Assembly: GCA_959602365.1 (NCBI GenBank)
Contig: CAUGSS010000028.1
Coordinates: 1 to 32,010, forward strand
Direction of reading: 5' to 3'
DNA length: 32,010 nt
DNA from: an uncultured Eubacteriales bacterium
Lineage (GTDB): Bacteria; Bacillota; Clostridia; Oscillospirales; Oscillospiraceae
Of the stretch, positions 1 through 7,433 are shown piece after piece; position 1 is the stretch's first letter; the number at the start of each line of letters is the position of its first letter. Under the pieces are notes generated by a model that worked only from the letters and a program-made list of their open reading frames with translations, had not been told where the DNA came from and did not search any database. Both the position numbers and the translations under genes were made by a program.

Positions 1-755
1 ATCTCATTGGTGTGGTGGGGGAAGGCATTGTCGATGCCGCCGCAGTGGATGTCCAGATACTCCCCCAGATACTTCATGCTGATGCAGGAGCATTCAATGT
101 GCCAGCCGGGATAGCCCACTCCCCAGGGGGAGTCCCACTTCAGGGCCTGATCCTCAAACTTCGACTTTGTAAACCAGAGCACAAAGTCCGCCTTGTTGCG
201 CTTGTTCTCGTCGGCCTCCACGTCCTCCCGGACGCCCACCGCCAGATCCTCCTGGTTGAAGTCCTGGAACACATAGTAGCGCTCCAGCTTGCTGGTGTCA
301 AAGTAGACATTGCCCCCGGCCCGGTAGGCATAGCCCTCCTCCAGCAGCCTGGAGATGACCTTGATAAACTCGTCAATGCAGCCGGTGGCGGGCTGAACCA
401 CATCGGGGGTCTTGATGTTCAGCTTGGCGCAGTCGTCAAAGAAGGCGTCGGTGTAGAACTTGGCGATCTCCATCACCGTCTTGTGCTCCCGCCGGGCCCC
501 CTTGAGCATCTTGTCCTCGCCGGTGTCCGCGTCGCTGGACAGGTGGCCCACGTCGGTGATGTTCATCACCCGCTCCACCTCATAGCCGGCGTAACGCAGA
601 TACTTCTCCAGTACGTCCTCCATGATATAGGTGCGCAGGTTGCCGATATGGGCAAAGTGGTACACCGTGGGGCCGCAGGTGTACATTTTCACCTTGCCTG
701 GCTCATGGGGGACAAACTCCTCTCTGCGGTGGGAAAGGGAATTATACAGCTTCAT
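1..755 (-). CDS. cysS: Cysteinyl-tRNA synthetase, 3' part outside window
   Basis: Charges tRNA-Cys with cysteine in the cytoplasm. About 251 N-terminal residues are visible and the C-terminus lies beyond the left edge. The protein starts MKLYNSLSHRREEF and carries the class I signature: CGPTVY followed by the HIGH-type motif HIGN, with later Cys/His residues (HIECSC and HCGGID) that form the zinc-dependent cysteine-selecting site. The KMSKS loop is not in view. ATG at 753-755 is preceded by AAGGAG at good spacing. It lies 27 bases after cysE and should share the cysE T-box transcript. Identification is firm; completeness of the gene cannot be judged. Confidence 0.95.
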   Translation of the reverse strand, partial: MKLYNSLSHRREEFVPHEPGKVKMYTCGPTVYHFAHIGNLRTYIMEDVLEKYLRYAGYEVERVMNITDVGHLSSDADTGEDKMLKGARREHKTVMEIAKFYTDAFFDDCAKLNIKTPDVVQPATGCIDEFIKVISRLLEEGYAYRAGGNVYFDTSKLERYYVFQDFNQEDLAVGVREDVEADENKRNKADFVLWFTKSKFEDQALKWDSPWGVGYPGWHIECSCISMKYLGEYLDIHCGGIDNAFPHHTNE

Positions 756-782
756 ATGATAACGCTCCTTCACTGTCGTAGT

Positions 783-1439
783 TTACTTTTCCTCAAGCTG
801 CTCCTGACCGGCGAGACGGCGCTCCAGCTCCTCCACACGCTGTTGGAGAGTCTGAACTGCCCGCTCCACCGGGTCGGTCACATCGTGGATCTGGTCCACG
901 TCATCGGCGTAATGCACCTTCTCGCTGCCGATGCGCACCACTTTGCCGGGCACGCCCACCACGGTGGCGTTCTCCGGCACTTCGCTGAGCACCACGGAGT
1001 TGGCCGCCACCCGGGCGCCATCCCCCACCTTAAAGGGGCCCAGCACCTTGGCGCCGCAGCCGATCAGCACATTATTGCCGATGGTGGGATGGCGCTTTCC
1101 CCGGTCCTTGCCTGTACCGCCCAGGGTAACTCCGTGGTAGATCAGCACATCGTCGCCGATCTCCGCGGTCTCGCCGATGACAATCCCCATACCGTGGTCA
1201 ATGACCAGCCTGCGGCCGATCTTGGCCCCGGGGTGAATCTCGATGCCGGTACGCCGGCGGTTCCACTGGGATTCCAGCCGCGCCAGAAAAAACAGTTTGT
1301 GCCGGTAGAAAAAATGGGCAATCCGGTGGCGGATGATGGCGTGGACGCCGGGATAGAGCAGGAAAATCTCCAATTTGCTCCGAGCGGCCGGGTCCCGGGC
1401 CTGGTAGGCCGCTAACAATTCCGTCAAACGGTTGGACAT
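783..1439 (-). CDS. cysE: Serine O-acetyltransferase
   Basis: Makes O-acetyl-L-serine from serine and acetyl-CoA, the first step of cysteine synthesis. The 218-residue protein has the short helical N-terminal region and then the left-handed beta-helix hexapeptide repeats of the family (IHPGAKIG, VIDHGMGIVIGE, DVLIYHGVTLGGTG, HPTIGNNVLIG, and so on). It includes the DHG and YHGVTLGG segments that hold the active-site acid and histidine. The C-terminal tail is acidic and helical. It is a short form typical of Firmicutes, lacking the longer N-terminal domain of enterobacterial CysE. ATG 1437-1439 has AAGGAG upstream. It is the first gene after the T-box and is followed by cysS, so cysteine supply and cysteine charging respond to the same tRNA signal. 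Confidence 0.95.
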   Translation of the reverse strand: MSNRLTELLAAYQARDPAARSKLEIFLLYPGVHAIIRHRIAHFFYRHKLFFLARLESQWNRRRTGIEIHPGAKIGRRLVIDHGMGIVIGETAEIGDDVLIYHGVTLGGTGKDRGKRHPTIGNNVLIGCGAKVLGPFKVGDGARVAANSVVLSEVPENATVVGVPGKVVRIGSEKVHYADDVDQIHDVTDPVERAVQTLQQRVEELERRLAGQEQLEEK

Positions 1440-1478
1440 AAACGCAATCGCTCCTTATTGTCGCTGAAATGGACGCTG

Positions 1479-1706
1479 AAAAAAGAAAACCGCCTCCTGC
1501 TCCGTCGGGCAAGAGGCGATTTGTTGTTCAAACCGCGGTTCCACTCTCATTTCTCACTCAAAGGGCCGGTAACGGGGCCGCCGGGGACATTACTCCCGCG
1601 CTCCCGGGCGCACTTCACCTCCCGCTGCCGCAGGACGGCTTTCAGCCGGTGACCGTCCCTCTCTGACCGGCGCACAGGGGGTTACTCCTCCCGTTCATCG
1701 CGCTTA
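1479..1706 (-). promoter_or_regulatory. Cysteine T-box riboswitch upstream of cysE-cysS
   Basis: Read on the minus strand, the leader has the canonical T-box sequence AGAGTGGAACCGCGG (1533-1547). It is followed by a terminator hairpin (arms 1491-1500 and 1509-1518, one mismatch) and a T-rich run (1479-1489). Stem I begins near 1702 with GATGAACGGGAGGAGTAA. The specifier loop contains GAAGTGCG, giving the cysteine codon TGC at 1610-1612. The UGGA of the T-box complements a UCCA tRNA end, which fits the U73 discriminator of tRNA-Cys. Uncharged tRNA-Cys should therefore favour antitermination and expression of cysE-cysS. Confidence 0.93.
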
Positions 1707-1715
1707 TATTAAAGT

Positions 1716-1744
1716 ATATTACCATTCCAACCCAGCGGTGTCAA
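1716..1744 (-). promoter_or_regulatory. Sigma-A promoter of the cysE-cysS T-box transcript
   Basis: On the minus strand there is a perfect -35 TTGACA (1739-1744), a 17-base spacer and -10 TAATAT (1716-1721). Transcription should begin about 7-10 bases further, just before T-box Stem I. It lies in the gap after pgsA, so cysE-cysS can be transcribed independently of the recA operon. Confidence 0.85.
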
Positions 1745-1777
1745 CCAAAAGGAGCCGGAAAACGCCGTCTTCCCCGG

Positions 1778-2305
1778 TCAAATATTGCTCAAGTCCAACA
1801 CATCCCGGTTCTTGACCAGGTATTCTCCGCCGGAATAGGCTGTGGTCACCAGGATCACAACCCAGCACACCACATTCACCGCCTCGGGCAGCCCCAGCAG
1901 CATCACGCAGATGCACACCATGGTGCTGGCGGTTTTGACCTTGCCCGACCAGCCCGCGGCGATGACCCGGCCGTTGCTGGCCGCCACCAGCCGCAGGGCG
2001 GAGACGATAAACTCCCGGGCTACCACCACAATGGCCACCCACGCCGGCATCATATGCCGCTCCACAAAGACAAGCAGGGCGGCGGTGACCAGCAGCTTGT
2101 CGGCGATGGGATCCATAAACTTGCCAAAATCGGTAATCAGATTGTACTTCCGGGCAATCTTGCCGTCCAGCAGATCGGTGAGGCTGGCCAGAATAAAGAT
2201 GACCAGCGCCACCAGGTCATGGCCGCGAAAATTCCAACAGAGGACAACCACAAAAACCGGAACCAGCAAAATACGCAGCAGCGTCAGCTTATTGGGTGTG
2301 TTCAC
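1778..2305 (-). CDS. pgsA: CDP-diacylglycerol-glycerol-3-phosphate 3-phosphatidyltransferase
   Basis: Membrane enzyme that makes phosphatidylglycerophosphate from CDP-diacylglycerol and glycerol-3-phosphate, the committed step to phosphatidylglycerol. The 175 residues include the CDP-alcohol phosphotransferase motif DGxxARx8GxxxDxxxD: D47-G48, A51-R52, G61, D65, D69. Several hydrophobic segments (about 6-25, 31-45, 73-85, 132-155) agree with a membrane protein. The start is GTG at 2303-2305 behind GAGGAGG. This GTG overlaps the rimO stop as GTGA, implying translational coupling. It is the last gene of the recA-recX-rimO-pgsA run. Confidence 0.93.
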   Translation of the reverse strand: MNTPNKLTLLRILLVPVFVVVLCWNFRGHDLVALVIFILASLTDLLDGKIARKYNLITDFGKFMDPIADKLLVTAALLVFVERHMMPAWVAIVVVAREFIVSALRLVAASNGRVIAAGWSGKVKTASTMVCICVMLLGLPEAVNVVCWVVILVTTAYSGGEYLVKNRDVLDLSNI

Positions 2306-3642
2306 AGTGCCGCCTCCTCTTCAAACTCCCCCATCAGGTCGCCGTCCACCAGCTCCGTGACGGTGACGTAGACGAAGGTGCCGGGAACCACTTCACCAGC
2401 GGCGGTAAAATAGACTTTTCCGTCGATGTCCACCGAATCCGCCCGGGAGCGGCCCACATAACAGCCCATCTCCTCGTCGAACCCCTCACAGAGCACCTCC
2501 AGGGTCTCTCCCAGCCTGCTCTCGTTCCACTCGTCCATAATCCGGGACTGCAGATCCACCGCCAGCTCTACCCGGCGCTGGGCCACCTCAGGGTCCACCT
2601 GATCGGGCATCTCCACCGCCTTTGTCCCCTCCTCCGGAGAGAACTGGAAGACACCGGCCCGCTCGATGCGCTGCTCCTCCAGGAAGGCGCACAGCTCCTC
2701 GAACTCGGCCTCCCCCTCGCCGGGCAGTCCGCAGATCAGAGAGGTGCGCAGCACCAGCCCGGGCAGACGTGCCCGCAGCTTTGCAAACAGCTGGCTGATC
2801 TGATCCTTGGTGCCCCGGCGGCACATGGCCTTCAGAATTCTGTCGTTGCAGTGCTGGATGGGAATATCCAAGTAGTTCAAAATCTGGTCATGGGCGGCAA
2901 TCACATCAATCAATTCATCGGTGACCAGATCGGGATAGAGATAGTGCAGCCGGATCCAATGGAAGTCCAGTTTGCACAGCTCCTCCAGCAGCGCGGCCAG
3001 CATGGGCTTGTGATAGAGGTCCATGCCGTAGCGGGTGATGTCCTGGGCAATGACAATGAGCTCCTTCACCCCCGCCTCGGACAGCTTTCTGGCCTCGGCA
3101 AGCAAAGACTCCATGCTCCGGCTGCGGTAATGCCCCCGCAGGTAGGGGATGATGCAGAAGGCGCAGTAGTTGTCACAGCCCTCGGCGATCTTCAGATAGG
3201 CGCTCCAGGGCACCGTGGACACCATCCGCTCCCCGTCCTCATAGGTGTGGCTGATGTCTCCAAACCGCTCGGGGCTCTCCCCATCCATAACGGCTTCAAT
3301 GGCCTCCACCACGTCGGTATAGCTGCCGGTGCCCAGCATTCCATCCACCTCGGGCAGCTCAGAGCGGATATCGTCACGATAACGCTGGGACAGGCAGCCC
3401 GCCACCAGCAGTTTTTTCAGCTGTCCCTCTTCCTTCAGGTGGGCCAGATAGAGAATATGGTCAATGGCCTCCCGCTTGGCAGAGTCGATAAAGCCGCAGG
3501 TGTTCAGCACACATACGTCGGCCCCCTCCGCATCCGGGACAATCTGATGGCCCGCCTGGCGCACCAGGGCGGCCATCTGCTCGGTATTGACCAGGTTCTT
3601 CGCACAGCCCAGGGAGACAAAGGCCACTTTATATACGTTCAA
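2302..3642 (-). CDS. rimO: Ribosomal protein S12 methylthiotransferase
   Basis: Radical-SAM enzyme that methylthiolates the conserved aspartate of ribosomal protein S12. From the chosen start the protein is 446 residues. The N-terminal MTTase domain carries the three cluster cysteines C13, C49 and C83. The radical-SAM CxxxCxxC is C156-C160-C163 in GCDNYCAFC, and a TRAM-like domain ends the protein. The start is read as TTG at 3640-3642 (MNVYKVAFVSLGCAKN). It sits 8 bases after GAGGAGG and overlaps the recX stop as TTGA. A GTG or ATG further upstream would run deep into recX and lacks a ribosome site. The CAKN/NTCGF signature favours RimO over MiaB, and the gene pairs with pgsA as in many Firmicutes. 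Confidence 0.93.
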   Translation of the reverse strand: MNVYKVAFVSLGCAKNLVNTEQMAALVRQAGHQIVPDAEGADVCVLNTCGFIDSAKREAIDHILYLAHLKEEGQLKKLLVAGCLSQRYRDDIRSELPEVDGMLGTGSYTDVVEAIEAVMDGESPERFGDISHTYEDGERMVSTVPWSAYLKIAEGCDNYCAFCIIPYLRGHYRSRSMESLLAEARKLSEAGVKELIVIAQDITRYGMDLYHKPMLAALLEELCKLDFHWIRLHYLYPDLVTDELIDVIAAHDQILNYLDIPIQHCNDRILKAMCRRGTKDQISQLFAKLRARLPGLVLRTSLICGLPGEGEAEFEELCAFLEEQRIERAGVFQFSPEEGTKAVEMPDQVDPEVAQRRVELAVDLQSRIMDEWNESRLGETLEVLCEGFDEEMGCYVGRSRADSVDIDGKVYFTAAGEVVPGTFVYVTVTELVDGDLMGEFEEEAAL

Positions 3643-4271
3643 ATGGATTCCTCCTCTATCTCCGCCCCGTACCGGGCCAGTCCGGCGCGGATCTCCTCCC
3701 ACCGGAATCCCCGGCGGAGCAGGGCATCCGTGGTACGTTTTACTGCTTTGGGATCATCCTGCTGCCCCCGGAGCTTTTTCTCCAGGAAAGCCGTCACCCG
3801 CTCCACCGGGTCGGACTGCTCCTCCAGGGCCTGGTCCCAAAACTCCCGGGAGATCCCCCGGCGCTGAAACTCCTGGCGGAGCTTTTGGCCGCCATAGCCC
3901 CGTGCGGTGTAGTGGCGCACCACACTGCGGGCGTAATCCAGCTCGTTCAGGGCCCCGATCTCCTCCAGCCAGTCTGCGGCCGCCCGGGCATGCTCCGGGG
4001 CGTCCCCCTTCTGCTCCAGCCGTCGGATCAGCTCACGCTTGGAGAGCGGGCGCTCTCCAAGCATCCGGGCTCCCCTGGCTTTGGCAGAACTGAGGCCGCC
4101 GGCCTGCCGCAGCTCGGCCAGCTCTTCCTCCTTCAGGGTCCGGCCGGAATACAGGGCAAAGGAGGCGACCTCGTTCTCGGTCACCCGCAGCGGCTCCCGC
4201 TCCCCCTCCAACCAGACCAGGAACCGCCCCTGCACATGCCGGGACGGTTCCAGTTTTTCAATCAGCCGCAT
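3639..4271 (-). CDS. recX: Regulatory protein RecX
   Basis: Modulator of RecA filament growth, here 210 residues. The C-terminal two thirds hold the repeated three-helix modules of RecX, for example LGERPLSKRELIRRLEQKG, LNELDYARSVVRHYTARGYGGQKLRQEFQRRG and DALLRRGFRWEEIRAGL. The first ~60 residues form a beta-rich extension (VQGRFLVWLEGEREPLRVTENEV) common in clostridial RecX. The ATG shares one base with the recA stop (TGATG), so translation is coupled to recA. Location directly after recA makes the assignment firm. Confidence 0.92.
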   Translation of the reverse strand: MRLIEKLEPSRHVQGRFLVWLEGEREPLRVTENEVASFALYSGRTLKEEELAELRQAGGLSSAKARGARMLGERPLSKRELIRRLEQKGDAPEHARAAADWLEEIGALNELDYARSVVRHYTARGYGGQKLRQEFQRRGISREFWDQALEEQSDPVERVTAFLEKKLRGQQDDPKAVKRTTDALLRRGFRWEEIRAGLARYGAEIEEESI

Positions 4272-5401
4272 CAGCCCTCAAAGTCCTCTGCGGACACATC
4301 CACCGGTTCACCGGACTCCGGGGCCTGGCCCAGGCTCCGGCCCGCGGCCTTGGCGGCCACCAGGGACTGACGGCTCATCAGCTTGTAGGCGTTTTTGCGG
4401 ATCTCTGCCTCCAGCGCCTCCGCCTCCTCGGGATGGGTGCGGAAATACTCCTTGGCAGCGTCCCGGCCCTGGCCCAGGCGGGTCTCTCCCATGGCGAACC
4501 AGGAGCCAGACTTCTGCACCAGATCCAGCTTGACGCCCAAGTCCAGAAGCTCACCCACTTTAGAGATGCCTTCGCCATACATGATGTCGAACTCTGCCTC
4601 CCGGAAGGGCGGGGCCACCTTGTTCTTGACCACTTTGGCCCGGGTGCGGTTGCCGATCATTTCGCCGTTCGCCTTCATGGTCTCAATCCGCCGCACGTCA
4701 ATGCGGACAGAGGCATAAAACTTCAGCGCCCGGCCGCCGGTGGTGGTCTCCGGATTGCCGTACATGACGCCGATCTTCTCCCGGAGCTGGTTGATGAAGA
4801 TGACGATGCAGTTGGTTTTGGAGATGCAGCCGGCCAGTTTGCGCAGTGCCTGGCTCATCAGCCGGGCCTGAACGCCCACAAAACTCTCGCCCATCTCGCC
4901 CTCGATCTCGGCCCGGGGCACCAGAGCGGCGACGGAGTCCACCACCACCACGTCCAGGGCGCCGGAGCGCACCAGGGCCTCGCAGATTTCAAGTCCCTGC
5001 TCGCCGGTGTCAGGCTGGGAAATCAACATGGAGTCGATGTCCACCCCCAGCGCCCGGGCATAGGAGGGATCCATGGCGTGCTCGGCGTCGATATAGGCCA
5101 CTTCTCCCCCGCGCTTCTGAGCCTCAGCTACAATGTGCAGGGCCAGCGTGGTCTTACCGGAGGATTCCGGTCCGTAGATTTCAATGATGCGCCCCCGGGG
5201 CACACCACCGATGCCCAGCGCCAGGTCCAGGGACAGGGAGCCGGTGGGAATGGCGTCCACCACCGTCTGAGTGTTCTCCCCCAGGCGCATGATGGCGCCC
5301 TTGCCATAGTTGCGCTCAATCTGAGCGACGGCGGTCTCCAGCGCCTTCTTCTTATCGCTGGCCGGCGCCGCCGACTCCAGCGGCGGCTTTTTTGCTGCCA
5401 T
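4271..5401 (-). CDS. recA: Recombinase RecA
   Basis: DNA strand-exchange ATPase of homologous recombination and the SOS co-protease. The 376 residues are of usual length. Walker A is GPESSGKT at 77-84, and Walker B lies in DVVVVDSVAALVPRAE. The L2/QLR segment INQLREKIGVMYGNPETTTGG is present, and the C-terminus is acidic (SAEDFEG). ATG at 5399-5401 has AAAGGATG upstream. No LexA box was found in the 61-base gap to prmC, but one lies in front of DUF1385 at 7401-7414, so recA is probably SOS-controlled through that upstream promoter. It overlaps recX by one base. Confidence 0.98.
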   Translation of the reverse strand: MAAKKPPLESAAPASDKKKALETAVAQIERNYGKGAIMRLGENTQTVVDAIPTGSLSLDLALGIGGVPRGRIIEIYGPESSGKTTLALHIVAEAQKRGGEVAYIDAEHAMDPSYARALGVDIDSMLISQPDTGEQGLEICEALVRSGALDVVVVDSVAALVPRAEIEGEMGESFVGVQARLMSQALRKLAGCISKTNCIVIFINQLREKIGVMYGNPETTTGGRALKFYASVRIDVRRIETMKANGEMIGNRTRAKVVKNKVAPPFREAEFDIMYGEGISKVGELLDLGVKLDLVQKSGSWFAMGETRLGQGRDAAKEYFRTHPEEAEALEAEIRKNAYKLMSRQSLVAAKAAGRSLGQAPESGEPVDVSAEDFEG

Positions 5402-5462
5402 ATCAATTCATCCTTTCCACGGCTCCGGGCCGCGCTTAAATATACATGCTGTCCAGCGGAAC

Positions 5463-6323
5463 TTACAGCCGTCCCTCCACCAGGCGCCAGATGTTCTGGG
5501 TATCCAGGCGGGTATCAATATCGTGGTAGCCCTGCTGTGCCATGAGCTGTTCCACCGGGTCCGCCTGGTCAAAGCCCACCTCAAAAATCAGGGCGCCGCC
5601 GGGGCGCAGCGCATCTTTCCAGAACTCGGTGATGCTGCGGTAGAAATCCAACCCGTCCCGGCCGCCGTCCAGGGCGGAATGGGGCTCAAAATCCCGGACC
5701 GACCGGTCCAGCCCGGGGATATCCCCAGAGGGGATATAGGGGGGGTTACTGACAATCACGTCAAACGCCCCCAGCAGCGCGTTGGGTGGCGGTTTCAGCG
5801 CATCCGCCCTCACACACACCACCCGGCGCAGCAGTTCGTTGCGGCGGGCATTGCTCCGGGCCACATGGAGGGCCTCCTCCGACAGATCGGCCAGCACCAC
5901 CCGGGCTTTGGGCACATGCTTGGCCACAGCCAGGCCAATGCATCCGCTGCCGGTGCACAGATCCAGCACCCGGCACCCCTCCCCCGCCTGATCGGCCAGC
6001 TCGATGGCCCGTTCGGCGATGAGCTCGGTGTCCGAGCGGGGGACAATCACCGAGCGGTTGATATCCAGCGGGATGCCGTAGAACTCCCATTCTCCAATGA
6101 GATAGGCGGCGGGTTCCCCCTCCACCCGGCGCTCCAGCAGCTCGCGAAAGCGCTCTTCCACATCTCCGCCGGCATAGAGCCTGCTGTCCCGGTAGAAGGA
6201 ATCCTTGTCCTTGTCCGCGGCATAGCAGAGCAGCTCCCGGGCTTCCAGGGCAGCCGCCTCGATTCCGGCCTGCATCAGCACGCGCCGTCCGTCCAAATAG
6301 AGGTCATTATAGGTTTTTGGCAT
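5463..6323 (-). CDS. prmC: Release factor glutamine N5-methyltransferase
   Basis: SAM-dependent methylation of the GGQ glutamine in release factors RF1 and RF2. The 286-residue protein has an N-terminal helical release-factor-binding domain, VPRSDTE (95-100), the SAM-binding loop DLCTGSGCIGLA (121-132) and the catalytic NPPY at 193-196. ATG at 6321-6323; its ribosome site is weak. It follows DUF1385 by 62 bases. The usual partner prfA is not in the window. prmC sits instead between DUF1385 and recA. Confidence 0.93.
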   Translation of the reverse strand: MPKTYNDLYLDGRRVLMQAGIEAAALEARELLCYAADKDKDSFYRDSRLYAGGDVEERFRELLERRVEGEPAAYLIGEWEFYGIPLDINRSVIVPRSDTELIAERAIELADQAGEGCRVLDLCTGSGCIGLAVAKHVPKARVVLADLSEEALHVARSNARRNELLRRVVCVRADALKPPPNALLGAFDVIVSNPPYIPSGDIPGLDRSVRDFEPHSALDGGRDGLDFYRSITEFWKDALRPGGALIFEVGFDQADPVEQLMAQQGYHDIDTRLDTQNIWRLVEGRL

Positions 6324-6385
6324 GGAATCTCACGCCCATTCTTTCCCTGAATTTATCGTCTCTGTAACATCTCATATGGGAAGGG

Positions 6386-7369
6386 TTACCACTGGTCCTT
6401 TCCCTTTTCCTCAGGAATTACCTGCTTCAGCGCCTCAATCCCCACCTCCATCATGGAGTCGTCGGGCTCAAAGGTGGTGAAATTCTGCAGCCAGAGGCCG
6501 GGGGCGGTGACGACGCGGGTGACCGCATTGTCGTGCCTGCCCACATAGCGGTTGATCTCATAGGCGATTCCCACCACAACCGGGATCAGCACGATCTGGA
6601 GCAGAATCCGCACCAGCACATTGGGCGGCGTCAAAAAGGAAAAGAGCACCGAATAGCACAGGATGGCCAGAATGATAACCACAAACAAAAAGCTGGTGCC
6701 GCAGCGGGGATGATGTCGGGGCATTTTGCGCACATTTTCCACCGTCAGCTCCAGCCCCCGCTCATAGCAAAAAATGGTCTTATGTTCCGCCCCGTGATAG
6801 GAAAACACCCTTCTGATGTCCTTCATACGGGACACCAGAATCAGGTAGGCCAGAAAAATGGCCACCCGCAGCACGCCCTCCACCAGGTTTTGTCCCAGCA
6901 CGCTCATGGGGATCAGCAGTTTGAGCAGACTGGTGACCACTGTGGGCAGCAGGAAAAACAGTCCCACCGAAAAGACTACCGCCACCACCGTGGCAAATCC
7001 CACCAGCAGGCTGTCCAGCTTCTTGTTGTCCAGGTGTTTCTCCAGCCACAGCTCCAACTTGGAGGGCTCGGCCTCCTCCCCCTCCTCTTCCGGATAGAAG
7101 TCAGCGGAGTACATCAGGGCCTTGACGCCCTCCACCATCGTGCCCAGGAAGGCGAAGGCCCCCCGGACAAAAGGGACGCCCAGGATGGGGTAATGATCCC
7201 GGGTCAGCCTGAGGGGTTCCGTTTTGACCACCAGTTCTCCGTCCTGATCCCGGACCACAATGGACTGCTTGTCCGGCCCCCGCATATAGATCCCCTCAAT
7301 CAGCGCCTGACCGCCGATTGAGGTACGAAAGCAGCTCTCGCCGCCGTTTGCCGCTGTCTGTTTTGGCAT
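6386..7369 (-). CDS. DUF1385 (YqhQ-like) membrane protein
   Basis: A 327-residue member of the DUF1385 family, whose biochemical role is not established. The N-terminus has the family signature GGQALIEGIYMRGP. Residues ~110-165 and ~205-265 contain hydrophobic membrane segments (for example FATVVAVVFSVGLFFLLPTVV and FLFVVIILAILCYSVLFSFL), separated by RRVFSYHGAEHKTIFCYE, a conserved family segment. ATG 7367-7369 follows AAGGAAGGA. It is the first gene after a promoter with a LexA-type box and precedes prmC and recA. DUF1385 next to prmC is a common Firmicutes arrangement. Confidence 0.9.
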   Translation of the reverse strand: MPKQTAANGGESCFRTSIGGQALIEGIYMRGPDKQSIVVRDQDGELVVKTEPLRLTRDHYPILGVPFVRGAFAFLGTMVEGVKALMYSADFYPEEEGEEAEPSKLELWLEKHLDNKKLDSLLVGFATVVAVVFSVGLFFLLPTVVTSLLKLLIPMSVLGQNLVEGVLRVAIFLAYLILVSRMKDIRRVFSYHGAEHKTIFCYERGLELTVENVRKMPRHHPRCGTSFLFVVIILAILCYSVLFSFLTPPNVLVRILLQIVLIPVVVGIAYEINRYVGRHDNAVTRVVTAPGLWLQNFTTFEPDDSMMEVGIEALKQVIPEEKGKDQW

Positions 7370-7393
7370 AGGTTCCTTCCTTTTCTAACGCTT

Positions 7394-7422
7394 ATTTTAT
7401 CAAACATTCGTTCGATTTTCAA
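7394..7422 (-). promoter_or_regulatory. Promoter with LexA (SOS) box for the DUF1385-prmC-recA operon
   Basis: On the minus strand: -35 TTGAAA (7417-7422), 17-base spacer, -10 TAAAAT (7394-7399). The spacer contains CGAACGAATGTTTG (7401-7414), which fits the Gram-positive SOS box CGAACRNRYGTTYC at all but the last base. A repressor bound between -35 and -10 would block RNA polymerase. The -35 starts a few bases after the histidine kinase stop codon. Confidence 0.8.
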
Positions 7423-7433
7423 GAGGTGAACGA

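Noticed and set aside
12..1415. Long plus-strand ORF opposite cysS and cysE
   Set aside because: Mirror frame of two firmly identified genes and the T-box; no ribosome site or recognisable product. The same holds for the plus-strand frames over 2296-3867, 4433-5545 and 7515-8993, and for others in GC-rich stretches.
5402..5462. LexA box directly ahead of recA
   Set aside because: No GAAC-N4-GTTC-like sequence is present in this gap; the convincing box is at 7401-7414.
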